From positions 1-6,874 of the forward strand of contig JANYGE010000157.1 in assembly GCA_025362535.1 (NCBI GenBank): 6,874 nt of DNA, read 5' to 3'. The stretch comes from Hyphomicrobiales bacterium (GTDB lineage Bacteria; Pseudomonadota; Alphaproteobacteria; Rhizobiales; Aestuariivirgaceae). The position numbers and the translations under genes were made by a program. Of this stretch, positions 5,444 to 6,874 are shown piece after piece (the stretch's first letter is position 1; each line of letters starts with the position of its first letter). The notes beneath the pieces were generated by a model. That model was not told where the DNA came from. It ran no database searches and saw only the letters and a program-made list of their open reading frames with translations.

Positions 5444-6472
5444 ATGTCTCCGACGCGCCCCTTGGTCATCTCAGTTCCTGAGCCGCGGTCAATTGATCTC
5501 ATTTTTACAAAATCGGATGAAAAACTTCTGCGCAGTCACTATGAGCTTGTTGAAGGCCTAGGTCCCACGGTTGTCGCAACCGTCGAAGATAATATTGCTG
5601 AAGCGACCTTCATTATGGGTCAGCCGGATTTATCCACTGCACTTTTGCAAAAAGCCAAAAAGCTCAAAGCCATATTCAATGTTGAATCCAATTTTCTCGA
5701 TAATATGGATTATGACTACTGTTTCGCCCATGGCATCCATGTGCTCACCACGGGCCGCGTATTCGCAGCACCAGTGGCCGAGATTGGCTTGGGGCTGGCG
5801 CTCAGTTTAGAGCGCAACATTGTGGGTGCTGACCGCGCCTTTCGCCACGGCAAAGAGCTGTGGGGTGGCGATGGCAATGCTGAAGCCCGCCTCATATCTG
5901 GCGGCAATATCGGATTTATCGGCTTTGGCGATTTGGGCCGCGCCTTAAACCGTTTGCTGGCCGGGTTCAGAGCCAACATTCGGGTTTTTGATCCATGGCT
6001 TCCCAATGCTCTTCTTGAGGATCAAGGTGTTCATCCCACCAGTCTTGATGAGGTGCTAACCAAGAGTGATGTGATTTTCGTGGTGGCTTCTGTCACCTCC
6101 GACAATGGCGGATTTTTAGGCGCAACCGAATTTGCCAAAATGAAAAAAGGCACCAGTTTTGTTCTGCTCAGCCGCGCTGGTGTGGTTGATTTTGACGCGC
6201 TGATGGAAGCTGTAAAATCTGGCCACATCCGCGCCGCCAGTGATGTCTATCCGCAAGAACCCCTGGCCGCTGATCATCCGGTGCGTAAGTTGGAGGGCTT
6301 CATTCTCTCAGCCCACCGTGCAGGCGCACTTGATGTGGCCTTCAAGCAAATGGGCCGCATGGTGCTCGATGATATGGAGCTGCTTTCGCGCGGGCTGCCG
6401 CCAGTCACGTGCCGCAGAGCTGAAAGAGAATCCGTGCGCCGCATGCGATCAAAGCCCGTCAGTAAAAACTAA
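5444..6472 (+). CDS. D-isomer-specific 2-hydroxyacid dehydrogenase, NAD(P)-dependent
   Basis: Cytosolic oxidoreductase that reduces a 2-keto acid to the D-2-hydroxy acid, or the reverse. The 342 residues cover the whole two-domain fold. The Rossmann motif GFIGFGDLG (157-165) gives GxGxxG, and the catalytic triad is present: Arg244 in LLSRAGVVD, Glu272 in DVYPQEP and His291 in SAHRAG. The substrate-domain loop NVESNFLDN (79-87) departs from the usual VGxDN-type sequence, and TGRVFAAPVAE (103-113) replaces the common NxPG...VAE stretch, so this is probably a divergent subfamily. A basic tail (324-342) follows the fold. The ATG has GAGG about 9 bases upstream. The substrate cannot be told. Hydroxypyruvate or glyoxylate reductase would fit one-carbon metabolism, but phosphoglycerate and sugar-acid dehydrogenases share the fold. 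It is convergent with the hydrolase gene, with a 2-base gap, and an intrinsic terminator sits immediately upstream. Confidence 0.92.
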   Translation: MSPTRPLVISVPEPRSIDLIFTKSDEKLLRSHYELVEGLGPTVVATVEDNIAEATFIMGQPDLSTALLQKAKKLKAIFNVESNFLDNMDYDYCFAHGIHVLTTGRVFAAPVAEIGLGLALSLERNIVGADRAFRHGKELWGGDGNAEARLISGGNIGFIGFGDLGRALNRLLAGFRANIRVFDPWLPNALLEDQGVHPTSLDEVLTKSDVIFVVASVTSDNGGFLGATEFAKMKKGTSFVLLSRAGVVDFDALMEAVKSGHIRAASDVYPQEPLAADHPVRKLEGFILSAHRAGALDVAFKQMGRMVLDDMELLSRGLPPVTCRRAERESVRRMRSKPVSKN

Positions 6473-6474
6473 AC

Positions 6475-6874
6475 TCACGCCAGAAACAGTTTCGCAGCAT
6501 CAACTTCAGTTTGTCGAAGCTCATGGCCACCGTCATGCCAGAGCAGTTTCGTTTCGGCATTTTGCTGCTCAAAATATATTCCAATTCTTTCGGAGAGAGC
6601 TGCTGGGCAAATCGGATCACGCTTGCCAGCCGTGATCAACACGCGTTTGCCCACCAAGCCTGATTGATCTGCTGGCACCCATGGAATGAGCGGATGCATC
6701 AGCACGGCATCATCAAACAGCGTTGGTGCTTTGAACATCACTGATGCCAAAATATTCGCGCCGTTAGAATATCCAAGTCCACTCACGCGCGTCGCTGTGG
6801 TGCGGAGCTTATGTGCCGCCACAAATTCTGCCATGGCCTTGGTGCGAAGCGCCAAATCCTCCATGTCATAAACA
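6475..6874 (-). CDS. Alpha/beta hydrolase, carboxylesterase/phospholipase type (5' end outside window)
   Basis: The C-terminal 133 codons of a serine hydrolase. The frame stays open through the right edge (codons for Val-Tyr-Asp precede the first internal Met, whose ATG is at 6864), so that Met is probably not the start. The complete catalytic triad is visible: nucleophile Ser in GYSNG within VSGLGYSNGANILAS, Asp in GKRDPICP, and His in DGGHEL near the C-terminus. The spacing and the phrases RVLITAGKRDPICP and ERIGIYFEQQNAETKLLWHDGGHEL fit the COG0400 carboxylesterase/phospholipase group of about 200-220 residues, so roughly 70-80 N-terminal residues are missing. I recall that such hydrolases often neighbour a VOC-family ring-cleaving dioxygenase (MhqD/MhqO type) in related bacteria, but the upstream gene is not visible here. 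Substrate unknown; likely cytosolic. Confidence 0.88.
   Translation of the reverse strand, partial: VYDMEDLALRTKAMAEFVAAHKLRTTATRVSGLGYSNGANILASVMFKAPTLFDDAVLMHPLIPWVPADQSGLVGKRVLITAGKRDPICPAALSERIGIYFEQQNAETKLLWHDGGHELRQTEVDAAKLFLA

Noticed and set aside
6240..6635. Plus-strand frame across the dehydrogenase/hydrolase junction
   Set aside because: It overlaps the catalytic region of the dehydrogenase in another frame and runs antisense to the hydrolase; no motifs.
1..6874. CRISPR array, tRNA, rRNA, insertion sequence, toxin-antitoxin or defence system
   Set aside because: No regularly spaced repeats, cloverleaf-like sequence, transposase or known defence domains seen on either strand; the small charged gene pair lacks recognisable toxin or antitoxin motifs.

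Overview
The window looks like ordinary chromosomal DNA from an alphaproteobacterium, most likely of the Hyphomicrobiales. The basis is the Fhs/FolD folate pair, the protein sequence styles, and a palindromic intergenic repeat of a type I recall as abundant in Hyphomicrobiales and Caulobacter genomes. No database search was possible. Gene density is high, and two convergent gene pairs are separated by only 2-3 bases. I see no rRNA, tRNA, CRISPR array, insertion sequence, prophage gene or integration site.

Layout. On the minus strand from the left edge lies folD (its 3' end is outside the window). Then come a 132-base spacer with two head-to-head copies of a palindromic repeat, and fhs (complete), upstream of folD in the direction of transcription. 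Together they carry one-carbon units on tetrahydrofolate: Fhs charges formate onto THF, and FolD interconverts formyl-, methenyl- and methylene-THF. A spacer of about 235 bases follows, holding a possible fhs promoter and no gene I can support. Next is an unrecognised 131-residue gene on the minus strand. Divergent from it are two tiny, tightly coupled plus-strand genes encoding highly charged proteins of 56 and 74 residues. These run convergently into a membrane fatty acid desaturase on the minus strand, whose intrinsic terminator appears to be embedded in its own last codons.

The desaturase is divergent from a cold-shock-domain gene. They share a spacer of about 300 bases holding candidate promoters and a structured, probably long csp 5' leader. 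Sharing control between a membrane-fluidity enzyme and an RNA chaperone would suit a cold or membrane-stress response, but that is inference. A strong intrinsic terminator follows csp and ends only 16 bases before the start codon of a D-2-hydroxyacid dehydrogenase. That gene is convergent with the 3' part of an alpha/beta hydrolase (COG0400-like), whose 5' end lies beyond the right edge.

I do not see a clearly new multi-gene system. The points most worth a second look are the covarying, mutually exclusive hairpins between fhs and folD, the desaturase/csp divergent control region, the terminator placed directly before the dehydrogenase, and the uncharacterised small-protein pair.
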